Shown one piece after another: positions 33,134-41,364 of a stretch of 64,000 nucleotides of DNA; the first letter of the stretch is position 1, and each line of letters begins with the position of its first letter. The notes under the pieces were generated by a model. It saw only the letters and a program-made list of their open reading frames with translations. It was not told where the DNA came from and did no database searches. The stretch comes from Gammaproteobacteria bacterium (GTDB lineage Bacteria > Pseudomonadota > Gammaproteobacteria > Pseudomonadales > Azotimanducaceae). The stretch is taken from the NCBI GenBank assembly GCA_026708185.1, contig JAPOVK010000018.1, forward strand, positions 62,001 to 126,000. Direction: 5' to 3'. A program made the position numbers and the translations under genes.

Positions 33134-33937
33134 ATGGCAGACAGGTTGGCTGGCAAGGTGGCCGTGATCACCGGCGGCAACAGTGGCATCGGCGAGGGCA
33201 CCGCCGAGCTTTTCGTCAAGGAAGGCGCCAAGGTGATCCTCATGGCCCGGCGGGAGGAACAAGGCCGTCGGGTCGAGGGCGCGCTGCGCGATGCCGGTGG
33301 CGAGGCGACCTTCATCGCCTGCGATGTCGGCGACCACGACTCGGTGACCCGTGCGGTTGCCCAAGCCGCCGACACCTACGGTGCAATCCACGTCCTGTTC
33401 AACAACGCCGGCGGCGGCGCCGGCAGTCGTTTCCCCAACGAGCCCAATGCGGAGTGGCAGCGCGTCATACATACCAACCTGACGGGCACGTTCTACGTCA
33501 GCCAAGCGGTCTGGCCGCACCTCGTCGCAGCCGGTGGCGGCGCCGTCGTCAACATGTCGTCGCTGGCCGCGCAACGCGGCTTCAGTTCGCGGATGCAGGA
33601 CGAGTTCGGAACCACGTCGGCGTCGTACTACGCCGCCAAGGCCGGCGTCGACGCCTTGACCCGCTACATGGCGGGCGTCGGTGGTCGCGACAACATTCGC
33701 GTCAACTGCGTGCGCCCTGGCCAGATCCTGACGCCTGGCGCGACCGGGGGCACGAGCAACGATCCCGACGGCGGTCGGCACGTCTTCAAGAAGATGTTCG
33801 ATTTCGCGCAGATCGTGCAGGGACCCGGGTATCCACGCGACGTCGCCAACCTCGTGCTCTTCCTCTCGTGCGACGAATCGCGCTTCATCTCCGGCGAGAT
33901 CATCAACATCGACGGCGGGGTCGCGGCGAAGATCTGA
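33134..33937 (+). CDS. Short-chain dehydrogenase/reductase
   Basis: This is a 267-residue classical SDR. The cofactor motif is VAVITGGNSGIGEGTAELF, with an arginine pair after strand 2 (LMARREEQGRR) that favours NADP(H). NNAGGG follows. The catalytic Ser lies in NMSSLAAQRG, and the YYAAKAGVD stretch holds the Tyr and Lys of the YxxxK motif. The C-terminus reads CDESRFISGEIINIDGG. The start at ATG 33134 gives the standard MADRLAGKVAVITGG beginning. Substrate unknown. It may be co-transcribed with the phosphotransferase upstream. A dispersed repeat follows it. Confidence 0.93.
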   Translation: MADRLAGKVAVITGGNSGIGEGTAELFVKEGAKVILMARREEQGRRVEGALRDAGGEATFIACDVGDHDSVTRAVAQAADTYGAIHVLFNNAGGGAGSRFPNEPNAEWQRVIHTNLTGTFYVSQAVWPHLVAAGGGAVVNMSSLAAQRGFSSRMQDEFGTTSASYYAAKAGVDALTRYMAGVGGRDNIRVNCVRPGQILTPGATGGTSNDPDGGRHVFKKMFDFAQIVQGPGYPRDVANLVLFLSCDESRFISGEIINIDGGVAAKI

Positions 33938-33952
33938 CGTGCTCTTTCTTGC

Positions 33953-34018
33953 GAGCGCCCCAAAGTCGGGTTCAGTACCTCGCGTACGCTCGGCACCGAC
34001 CCAAGGCCACACCGACCG
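33953..34018. repeat. Dispersed repeat, family A, intergenic copy
   Basis: This intergenic copy begins GAGCGCCCCAAAGTCGG and ends CCCAAGGCCACACCGACCG. About 38 of its first 48 positions match the reverse complement of 48982-49029. Its two ends match those of 52736-52810. The middle contains GTACCTCGCGTACGCTCGG. It lies between the SDR and the flavin monooxygenase. Its nature is unknown. Confidence 0.6.
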
Positions 34019-34046
34019 GCCCCTCGCACTCCCCCGCTGAAGGCTC

Positions 34047-35297
34047 TTGGACGTCGCCGTCATAGGCGCGGGGGCTGCCGGCCTCGTCACCGCGCACGAG
34101 CTTTTGTGCGCGGGCCACCGGGTCGCCGTGTTCGAGCGGTCACAATCGGTGGGCGGGTTGTGGAACTACGACGCCCGCGTCGAAGACGATCCGCTTGGCC
34201 AGCAGCCGAGCGAGCGCATCCACAGTTCGCTCTATTCGTCGTTGCGCGTAAATCTGCCGCGGGATCTCATGGCCTTCGAGGGCTACACCTTCGACAGTGC
34301 GGGCGGCGGCGACGACTGCTGGCCGCGCTATCCCCATCACGGCCGGGTGCTCGAATACCTGCGGCGCTTCGCGACCGACATGGGTGTTTCCGAGCATGTT
34401 CGGCTGGGCCATCGGGTACGGGACGTCAGCCGCGTCTCTGCGACGCTTTGGCAGATCGATGGGCAGTCCTTCGATGCCGTGGCCGTCTGCAACGGGCACT
34501 TCACGGAGCCGATCGTGCCCGCCATCCCCGGGCTCGGCGGCTTCCCCGGGACAGCGTTGCACAGCCACAACTACCGGCGGCCCGATGCCTTCGCCGGGGC
34601 GCGCGTCGTGCTGCTCGGCAGTTCCGTGTCCGGTCACGACCTGGCCCGAGAGATCGCCACGGTGGCACAGGAGGTCTACCTGTCGGGACGCCTATTCGCC
34701 GAGGCGCCACCGCTCCGCTCCCAGAGGGGTCCCGTCAAGCGCTGTCCACCGGTCGCACGCTTCAACAATGACGCCGTCGTCCTGGCCAACGGCGAGATCG
34801 TCGCCGGCGTCGACGCGTTCATCTTCTGTACCGGCTACCACTATCGGTTCCCATTCTTGGCGACCACGGTGGCCAGCGTCTACGAAAACTGGGTGCAGGG
34901 GCTGTATCGGCAACTGGTGCCGGTCGAGGCGCCGCGTTGCGCATTCATCGGGCTGCCGTTCCGCATCGTGCCGTTCCCGCTCTTCCAGCGCCAGGCGCGC
35001 TGGTTCGCCCGGTACCTCAGTGGAGGATTCCCGCTGCCAGGCTTGGCCGAGCGGCGCCGTGAATACGCGGACCAAATCGCTCGTCTGCAATCGTCGGGCG
35101 TCGCGCCGCGACACTTTCACCGGCTGGGGAACGGGCAGATCGCCTATCTCAACTCGCTTGCCGCGCAGTGCGGCGACGACCCGGTTCCTGACTGGTTCAC
35201 CGCCCTGTGGCAGGAGCACAACGCCAACGCCCAACGTCATCCCGCCGAATATCGGGACCGGCCGTTGGTCAACCGCGGCCCGAGCAAGGTCGTCTGA
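34047..35297 (+). CDS. Flavin-containing monooxygenase (FMO-like)
   Basis: This 416-residue protein appears to start at TTG 34047, because the FAD motif begins at once (VAVIGAGAAGLVTAHELL). The FMO fingerprint FPGTALHSHNYRRP (FxGxxxHxxxY type) lies at about 170. The NADPH-binding VVLLGSSVSGHDLA follows, and the late motif is DAFIFCTGYHYRFPF. Such enzymes oxygenate soft nucleophiles such as amines, sulfides or N-hydroxylated compounds; trimethylamine monooxygenases belong to the class. Substrate unknown. A FetB-like permease gene follows after 17 bases. Confidence 0.9.
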   Translation: MDVAVIGAGAAGLVTAHELLCAGHRVAVFERSQSVGGLWNYDARVEDDPLGQQPSERIHSSLYSSLRVNLPRDLMAFEGYTFDSAGGGDDCWPRYPHHGRVLEYLRRFATDMGVSEHVRLGHRVRDVSRVSATLWQIDGQSFDAVAVCNGHFTEPIVPAIPGLGGFPGTALHSHNYRRPDAFAGARVVLLGSSVSGHDLAREIATVAQEVYLSGRLFAEAPPLRSQRGPVKRCPPVARFNNDAVVLANGEIVAGVDAFIFCTGYHYRFPFLATTVASVYENWVQGLYRQLVPVEAPRCAFIGLPFRIVPFPLFQRQARWFARYLSGGFPLPGLAERRREYADQIARLQSSGVAPRHFHRLGNGQIAYLNSLAAQCGDDPVPDWFTALWQEHNANAQRHPAEYRDRPLVNRGPSKVV

Positions 35298-35314
35298 TCG
35301 CACTGGAGACGCCC

Positions 35315-36034
35315 ATGGAAGACGCATTGACGACCATTCCCCTGTCCCGCCTCGCGATTTCCCTGGTACCGGTCGCCGTCGCTCTTGCGATTTTCGTGCG
35401 CTGGTCCTTGAGCGCCTGGAACGGCTTGTACGCGACGTTACGCATGCTGATCCAACTGGTGGCCATCGGCTACGCTCTCAGCTACATCTTCGACGCCAGT
35501 CAGCCCTATCTCGTCCTGATCGTGCTGCTCGTCATGATGGGCGCCGCGGCCTGGATCGCACTGCGACCGCTGGGGCCGCGCACGATGCAGCGCCTTGCTG
35601 TCGCGGTGGCGGCCATCGCCGTCAGCGGGATTGCGACGCTGGCGCTGGTCACGCAAGGCGTCCTCGTGCTCGACCCCTGGTACGAACCGCGCACGATCAT
35701 CCCGCTGGCGGGCATGATCTTCTCCGCTGCCATGAACGCGGTCAGCCTCGCCGCCGAGCGCCAGCACGCGGAACTGGCAGCCAACCACCCGCCACGGTCG
35801 GCTCGGAGCACGGCGTTCGACGCGGCGATGATCCCCCAAGTCAACACCCTATTCGCCGTCGGCCTGGTCGCCCTGCCCGGCATGATGACCGGGCAAATCC
35901 TCTCGGGGGTCGAACCGCTCCTCGCGGTGCGCTACCAGATCATGGTCATGGCCATGCTGTTCGGCGTCTCGGGGATGTCGGCGGCCATGTACCTGGTCCT
36001 CGCCGAGCGGTTCGGCGTCGTCGGCCCGCGCTAG
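35315..36034 (+). CDS. FetB-like (UPF0014) ABC transporter permease
   Basis: This 239-residue inner-membrane protein starts at ATG 35315 with GGAG upstream. It has about seven hydrophobic segments and the family motifs LRMLIQLVAIGYALSYIF, PLAGMIFSAAMNAVSLA and MIPQVNTLFAVGLVALPGMMTGQILSGVEPLLAVRYQIMVM. In E. coli FetB works with the ATPase FetA in iron export and oxidative stress. No ATPase gene is adjacent here, so the partner must be elsewhere or absent. The stop codon abuts that of the convergent hydratase gene. Confidence 0.9.
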   Translation: MEDALTTIPLSRLAISLVPVAVALAIFVRWSLSAWNGLYATLRMLIQLVAIGYALSYIFDASQPYLVLIVLLVMMGAAAWIALRPLGPRTMQRLAVAVAAIAVSGIATLALVTQGVLVLDPWYEPRTIIPLAGMIFSAAMNAVSLAAERQHAELAANHPPRSARSTAFDAAMIPQVNTLFAVGLVALPGMMTGQILSGVEPLLAVRYQIMVMAMLFGVSGMSAAMYLVLAERFGVVGPR

Positions 36035-36808
36035 CTACTCGCCGATCCAAGCGGCGGTACGCTTCTCCCGGAACGCGGCCATGCCTTCAGCGGCTTCGTC
36101 GCTGCGGAACATGCGCCCGCTCCACGCGGCTGTTTCCTCAAAGCCCTCCTCGATGGACAGTTGCGGTACGCGACGGACTAGCTTTTTGCATTCGACGACC
36201 GCATTGGGCCCGCCCCGATTGATCATGTCGAGTTCCTCGTTGACCGCCGTCTCGAGGTCGGCACGCGACACCGCCCGGTGCGCGAAGCCCATCTCCACCG
36301 CCTCGCTGCCCGTGAACCTCTTGCCCGTGACGAACAGGCGCATCGCGTGGTGCGTCCCAAGCTTCGGGATGCAGACCACGGAAATCACCGCGGGGATCAC
36401 GCCGATGCGGACTTCGCTGAAGCTGAACTGCGCTTCCTCCGCCGTCACGACGATGTCCGATGCCCCGACCAGGCCCAGGCCACCCGCGAACGCGGCCCCG
36501 TTGACCGCGGCGATCACTGGCTTGGGGCTTTCCATGATCGTGGTGAGGACCTGCGGATACGGTACGGATCGGCGCCCTTCGACCGACGCGCCCGGCGGGC
36601 TTTTGAGATCGGCCCCCGCGCAGAACGCCGGGTCGGTACCGGTGATGACGATGGAGCGCGCGGCCGGATCGTCGTTGGCGGCCAGCAAGTGGTCGTAGAG
36701 TTCACTTACTAGGACCGCCGACAGCGCGTTGCGGTTCTGCGGCCGATTCAACGTGATCCAGGCGGCACCGTTCTTGACTTCGTAGATCGTGGCTTCCAAT
36801 TCAGCCAT
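36035..36808 (-). CDS. Enoyl-CoA hydratase family protein, LiuC (methylglutaconyl-CoA hydratase)-like
   Basis: This 257-residue crotonase-fold protein starts at ATG 36808 after GAGGAA. The oxyanion-hole region reads FCAGADLK and NGAAFAGGLGLVGASD. The first crotonase Glu position is Gly, while the second Glu is kept in FSFSEVRIGVIPAVIS. This AQFSFSEVRIGVIPAVIS pattern is close to 3-methylglutaconyl-CoA hydratase of leucine catabolism. It is the last gene after the biotin carboxylase and carboxyltransferase genes, which supports that role. It lies 61 bases after the carboxylase stop. Confidence 0.88.
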   Translation of the reverse strand: MAELEATIYEVKNGAAWITLNRPQNRNALSAVLVSELYDHLLAANDDPAARSIVITGTDPAFCAGADLKSPPGASVEGRRSVPYPQVLTTIMESPKPVIAAVNGAAFAGGLGLVGASDIVVTAEEAQFSFSEVRIGVIPAVISVVCIPKLGTHHAMRLFVTGKRFTGSEAVEMGFAHRAVSRADLETAVNEELDMINRGGPNAVVECKKLVRRVPQLSIEEGFEETAAWSGRMFRSDEAAEGMAAFREKRTAAWIGE

Positions 36809-36869
36809 TGCGGTTCCTCGCTTCGTAATGTTCAAGCAGCCGTGCAAAGGCGGCGCATCTATCACCCGG

Positions 36870-38891
36870 CTAGTCGGCGGCCTGCTCCTCCAACATCACG
36901 AGCAGGGCACCGTTGTCCACCTGGTCGCCCTCCGCGACGTGCAGTTCCGTCACCGACCCGTCGAACGGCGCGGTGATGCGGTGCTGCATCTTCATCGCCT
37001 CGAGGACGAGGAGAAGCTGCCCCGCGCGCACGCTATCGCCGACACCGACGTGGGTCGCCAGCACGTTCCCCGGCATCGGTGCGGTGAGCCCGCCTTTGAT
37101 GTCCAAGGCCCCCGGCACCGGCAGGCGCGGCAGTTCCTCGATCTCCGCATCGCCCGCGGGCCCGTGCACCAGCCAGTTCTCGCCCACCGCCGAAACGGAC
37201 ATCTGCACGCGGCGACCGTCGATCTCGAGGTCGACCTCCCCGCGCTCAGCGGCGCAGACAACCACGGACCGCTCGTCTTCGCCAACGCGCATCGCGAACG
37301 AGCCGTTGCGCAGCGAACGGTATTCCACCGGGATTTCGTCGTCGCCGATCCGGTAGGTGGTCCGTTCGGGCGGCATGCGCGAATTGCGCCAGCCGCTGGG
37401 AAACCCGTTGAGCGTCCTCGCAAGCGCCCGCCGCTTCGCCTGTGCGTACATGGCCGCCGCGGTGATGGCGTCCGCACGATCCCGTCCGGCGAGTTCGCGC
37501 TTGCGGTCGGGGCTCACACGCTCGATGAAATCGGTGGTGGTGTCACCGGCGATGAAGGCGGGATGACGCAGCGTCGCCACGAGGAAGTCGCGGTTGTTTC
37601 TCAATCCCTGCAACCGCGTCTGTTCGAGTGCCCGCGCGAGCTTGGCGGCGGCCTCGCGTCGCGTGGGGGCCTGGGCGATGACCTTGGCGATCATCGGGTC
37701 GAATTCCTGGCTCACCTCGCTTCCCGACTCCACACCCGAGTCGAAACGGGCACCCGGTGCCGGCGACCACTCAACGACCGTGCCAGGCGCCGGCAGGAAA
37801 TCCCGGTCCGGATCTTCGGCATAGAGCCGCGCCTCGATCGCGTGGCCGTCGAAACCCAAGTCGGCTTGCGTATAGCCAAGGGCTTCCCCCTCGGCGAGCC
37901 GAAGCTGCTCGCGCACCAGGTCCAGACGGTCGACCAACTGCCGTCCCATGGCCGTTCGAGACAGGCGCACGATTTCCTCGGTCACCGGGTGCTCGACCTG
38001 GAGCCGGGTGTTGACCTCGAGAAACCAGAAATCCTGTCCGTCGAGCAGGAACTCCACGGTTCCCGCTGATGAATAGCCGATCTGCCGCGCAGCGGACACC
38101 GCGGCTTCGCCCATTCTTGCCCGCAAGGGATCGTCGAGCGCCGGCGATGGGGCCTCCTCGATGATCTTCTGGTGGCGGCGTTGAATCGAGCACTCGCGCT
38201 CGAAGAGATGAACCACGTTGCCGAAGTTGTCGCCGAGGATCTGGATTTCGACGTGCCGCGCGGACGTCACCCACCGCTCGAGGAAGAGCGTGTCGTCGCC
38301 GAAGGCCGCGCGCGCTTCCCGACGCGCGCCGGCAACCGCCTCTTCGAGCTCCCTTAAGCTTTCCACGACGCGCATGCCGCGGCCGCCGCCGCCGGCCGAG
38401 GCCTTGACGAGCACCGGATAGCCGATTTGCTCGGCCGCAGCTCCGAGATCTTCGCCGGCCTTGAGTTCGATGGCCGGCAACGTCGGAACGTTGGCTTCTT
38501 CGATGATCCGCTTGGCCGACAGCTTGTCCCCCATCGCAGCGATGGCCGCCGAGGATGGCCCCACCCAGCGCATTCCGGCCTTGTCCACGGCGTCCGCGAA
38601 CGCGGTGTTCTCGGACAGGAACCCGTAGCCCGGATGCACGGCATCGGCGCCAGTGCGCTCGCAGGCGGCGAGGACCTTGTCCACGTCCAGGTAGGTTTCG
38701 GCCGACGTGCGACCGTTCAACGCGATCGCGGTGTCGGCCTCGGTGACGAAGGGCGCGCGGGCGTCGCCGTCGGCGTAGACGGCCACGGTGCCGACGCCTA
38801 AGTCGTGGGCCGTGCGGATGATCCGGCGCGCGATCTCGCCCCGGTTCGCGATGAGCAGGCGTCGAATCGGCTGAATCAGGTCATTGGGCAT
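36870..38891 (-). CDS. Acyl-CoA carboxylase biotin carboxylase/biotin carrier subunit (methylcrotonyl-CoA type)
   Basis: This 673-residue protein joins a biotin carboxylase domain and a C-terminal biotin carrier domain. The carboxylase part has LLIANRGEIARRIIRTAHDLG, HPGYGFLSEN, the ATP loop KASAGGGGRGMRVV, ERECSIQRRHQKIIEEAPS and FLEVNTRLQVEHPVTE. The carrier domain has the biotinyl-lysine motif LEAMKMQH near the end. It carboxylates its own biotin with ATP and bicarbonate for the partner carboxyltransferase encoded just upstream. Propionyl-, methylcrotonyl- or geranyl-CoA carboxylases share this layout; the LiuC-like and HMG-CoA-lyase-like neighbours favour methylcrotonyl-CoA. Confidence 0.95.
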   Translation of the reverse strand: MPNDLIQPIRRLLIANRGEIARRIIRTAHDLGVGTVAVYADGDARAPFVTEADTAIALNGRTSAETYLDVDKVLAACERTGADAVHPGYGFLSENTAFADAVDKAGMRWVGPSSAAIAAMGDKLSAKRIIEEANVPTLPAIELKAGEDLGAAAEQIGYPVLVKASAGGGGRGMRVVESLRELEEAVAGARREARAAFGDDTLFLERWVTSARHVEIQILGDNFGNVVHLFERECSIQRRHQKIIEEAPSPALDDPLRARMGEAAVSAARQIGYSSAGTVEFLLDGQDFWFLEVNTRLQVEHPVTEEIVRLSRTAMGRQLVDRLDLVREQLRLAEGEALGYTQADLGFDGHAIEARLYAEDPDRDFLPAPGTVVEWSPAPGARFDSGVESGSEVSQEFDPMIAKVIAQAPTRREAAAKLARALEQTRLQGLRNNRDFLVATLRHPAFIAGDTTTDFIERVSPDRKRELAGRDRADAITAAAMYAQAKRRALARTLNGFPSGWRNSRMPPERTTYRIGDDEIPVEYRSLRNGSFAMRVGEDERSVVVCAAERGEVDLEIDGRRVQMSVSAVGENWLVHGPAGDAEIEELPRLPVPGALDIKGGLTAPMPGNVLATHVGVGDSVRAGQLLLVLEAMKMQHRITAPFDGSVTELHVAEGDQVDNGALLVMLEEQAAD

Positions 38892-38942
38892 TGCGGGGCC
38901 TGGCGATCAAGAGAATGGGTGTGGCTTCGTCGGCCTCGGGCG

Positions 38943-40634
38943 CTACATGCGCCACGTGCCGAATTCCTTCGTCCCGCGGACCTCGTTGTTGTGGCACGCG
39001 GACAGCGACATGCCGATGATGTCCCGGGTATCACGCGGGTCGATCATGCCGTCGTCGGCGACCCGGGAGGTCGCGAAGAGCCCTTTCGACTGCTCCTCGA
39101 GTTGGTACTCCACCTGTTCAACGCGCTTCCCGTTCGCTTCCTCGTCGAAGTCGAGCCCGCGCCGCTGCGCCGCGGCGCGTTGCACGATGGTCATCACGCC
39201 GGCCTGCTGCTTCGGCCCCATCACGGCGATCTTGGCGGTCGGCCAGGTGTAGCTGAACCGCGTGCCGTATGCGCGTCCGCTCATGCCGAAGTTACCGGCA
39301 CCGTAGGACGCTCCGCAGATGACGATGATGTGCGGCACGGTGGAGTTCGAGACGGCGTTAATCATCTTCGAGCCGTTCTTGGTGATGCCGCGTTGCTCGA
39401 AGTCCGTGCCGACGATGTAGCCCGTTATGTTGTGCAAGAACAGCAGCGGCACGTCGATCTGGTTGCAGAGCTGGATGAACTGGGAGGCCTTCTCCGCCGA
39501 CTCGCTCATCAACACGCCGTTGTTGCCGAGGATGCCGATCGGGTAGCCGTGAATCGATGCCCAGCCGCAGACCAGCGTGGGACCGTAGAGCGGCTTGAAC
39601 TCCTCGAAGCGGGAGCCATCGGCGATGCGGGCGATCACTTCGCGCATGTCGAACGGGATCGTCAGGTCCTCGCCGACGAGGCCGATCAACTCGTCCGGAT
39701 CGTAGACCGGCGGATCCGCGGGCATGGACGGGCCCGGTCCCAGTTTCCGCCAGTTCAGATGGCGGACGACTTCCCGGCACATGCGTATGCCGTCGAGTTC
39801 GGTTTCGGCCAGGTAGTCGCCTAATCCGGAAATCGTCGTGTGCATCTCCGCGCCGGACAGTTCCTCGCCGTCGGCATCCTCCCCCGTGGCCATCTTGACC
39901 AGCGGCGGCCCGCCCAGGGAGACGCGGGATCGTCCGCGGATGAAAATGTTGTAGTCGCTCATGCCGGGTTGGTAGGCCCCGCCTGCCGTGGACACGCCGA
40001 AGACCACGGAGATGGTCGGGATGCGCATCTTCGAGAGTTCGGTGATCTCGTAGAAGAGGCGTCCGGACTCGGCGAAATGGCCGGTCGAACCGCGCAGGCT
40101 CTCGGCGACACCGCGCTCGAAGGCCAGGCGTTCCTCCTCGGGCGTCATGGGCTTTCGCTCGCCTCCGCCGCGCCGCCCTCCGCCGCCGCGCAGGTCCGCG
40201 CCGGCGGACTCGACGAACTGCACATACGGCAAGCGGTTCTCGCGGGCGATCTCCAAGCCGCGCATCAGCTTCTTGGAATTGAAGTGGTTCATGGCCCCCG
40301 CCTGGACAGACGGGTCGTGCCCGAGAATCACGCACTCGACATCCTCGATGACGCCGACACCGACGGTGAATCCGGAGCCGATGGTGAAGTGCGAATGCCA
40401 TGCAGCCAGCGGGCTGATCTCGAGGAAGGGCGAGTCCGGGTCGAGGACGTGCGCGACGCGTTCGCGAACGGGCATCTTGTCCCGCGACTTGAGGCGCGCC
40501 ATCGCCTCTTCGCCGCCACCTTGCGCCGCCTGTTCGTAGAGTTCGTCCAGGAACTCGAGCTTCGCGAACATCTCTTGTCGGTTCTTCTGGTACTGCTCCG
40601 CACGCGTGTCGAGTCTGGACTGCAAAACCGGCAT
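38943..40634 (-). CDS. Acyl-CoA carboxylase carboxyltransferase subunit
   Basis: This 563-residue crotonase-fold carboxyltransferase transfers carboxyl from biotin to an acyl-CoA. Two domains are visible, with RDKMPVRERVAHVLDP, VSTAGGAYQPGMSDY, GNNGVLMSESAEKASQFIQLC, HNITGYIVGTDFE, ASYGAGNFGMSGRAY and MGPKQQAGVM. Between VESAGADL and HFAESGRLFYEITELSK an unusual glycine/arginine-rich insert (RGGGGRRGGGERK plus an acidic helix, about residues 148-186) replaces the short loop of typical family members. It is 51 bases upstream of the biotin carboxylase gene and clearly forms a complex with its product. Confidence 0.94.
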   Translation of the reverse strand: MPVLQSRLDTRAEQYQKNRQEMFAKLEFLDELYEQAAQGGGEEAMARLKSRDKMPVRERVAHVLDPDSPFLEISPLAAWHSHFTIGSGFTVGVGVIEDVECVILGHDPSVQAGAMNHFNSKKLMRGLEIARENRLPYVQFVESAGADLRGGGGRRGGGERKPMTPEEERLAFERGVAESLRGSTGHFAESGRLFYEITELSKMRIPTISVVFGVSTAGGAYQPGMSDYNIFIRGRSRVSLGGPPLVKMATGEDADGEELSGAEMHTTISGLGDYLAETELDGIRMCREVVRHLNWRKLGPGPSMPADPPVYDPDELIGLVGEDLTIPFDMREVIARIADGSRFEEFKPLYGPTLVCGWASIHGYPIGILGNNGVLMSESAEKASQFIQLCNQIDVPLLFLHNITGYIVGTDFEQRGITKNGSKMINAVSNSTVPHIIVICGASYGAGNFGMSGRAYGTRFSYTWPTAKIAVMGPKQQAGVMTIVQRAAAQRRGLDFDEEANGKRVEQVEYQLEEQSKGLFATSRVADDGMIDPRDTRDIIGMSLSACHNNEVRGTKEFGTWRM

Positions 40635-40751
40635 CGATGCCCCCCTCCAAGGCGAACGCGCCTCGCTACGCGAGGCGGGACGCGTAATCTAGCAGATGGC
40701 GCGCGAGGCCCGCTAGCAAGCGGCGGCTCGTTGGCGCGCGGCCCGCGAAGC

Positions 40752-41363
40752 TCAGATCTCGAAAGTCTTCCGGTAAGCCGGACGCTGGGTCACCAGGTCC
40801 CACCAGCGCTTGACGTTCGGCGTGAACACCTCGTCGATGTCGAGCGAACTGGCGAGCACGAGGCAGTAGAGCACGCAGACGTCGGCGATGGTGAAGCGTT
40901 CCGAGCAAAGGTACGTACGGTTCTCCAACGCTCGCTCCACGGACCGGAAACGGTGCGCGAACCACTTCCGGTAATCCGCGGCCACCTGCGGATTGCGGGT
41001 TTCCTCCGGTTCCAGGCGGGTATAGCGCAGGACAAGCGTTTGCGGAAAGGTCAACGTGGCGTCGCACCTGTGCAGCCAGTTCAGGTAAGCCGCGTAGTCC
41101 GCCTCGTCGCGACCGACGGCCAGGTCCGTGGGGCCGTAGGCGTCCACCAGGTATTGGCAGATGCCCGCGGACTCCGTCATGGTGATCTCGCCGTCGACCA
41201 AGGCCGGCACGGTACCGAGTGGATTCACCTCGAGGTAGGACTTGTACAGGTACCGCGGCGGGAACGGCATGACCGTCAGCTCGTATTCGAGGCCCATCTC
41301 CTCGAGCGTCCACAATGGGCGCATCGAACGCGCCCGGGTGCAGTGGTAGAGGTGCAGGGGCAC
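40752..41363 (-). CDS. Glutathione S-transferase family protein
   Basis: This 203-residue protein starts at GTG 41363, one base after the stop of the lyase-like gene. The thioredoxin-like N-domain begins LHLYHCTRARSMRPLWTLEEMGLEYEL and has the cis-proline loop NPLGTVPALVD and ESAGICQYLVD. An all-helical C-domain follows, with FTIADVCVLYCLVLASSLDI. It could act in detoxification or isomerisation linked to the surrounding catabolic operon. The substrate cannot be read. The start residue pattern (Cys/Ser near position 8-13) does not clearly assign a GST class. Confidence 0.9.
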   Translation of the reverse strand: MPLHLYHCTRARSMRPLWTLEEMGLEYELTVMPFPPRYLYKSYLEVNPLGTVPALVDGEITMTESAGICQYLVDAYGPTDLAVGRDEADYAAYLNWLHRCDATLTFPQTLVLRYTRLEPEETRNPQVAADYRKWFAHRFRSVERALENRTYLCSERFTIADVCVLYCLVLASSLDIDEVFTPNVKRWWDLVTQRPAYRKTFEI

Positions 41364-41364
41364 G

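Noticed and set aside
32669-34090. A 473-codon frame antisense to the phosphotransferase and SDR genes
   Set aside because: Both plus-strand genes have intact catalytic motifs; the antisense product has none and spans two unrelated genes.
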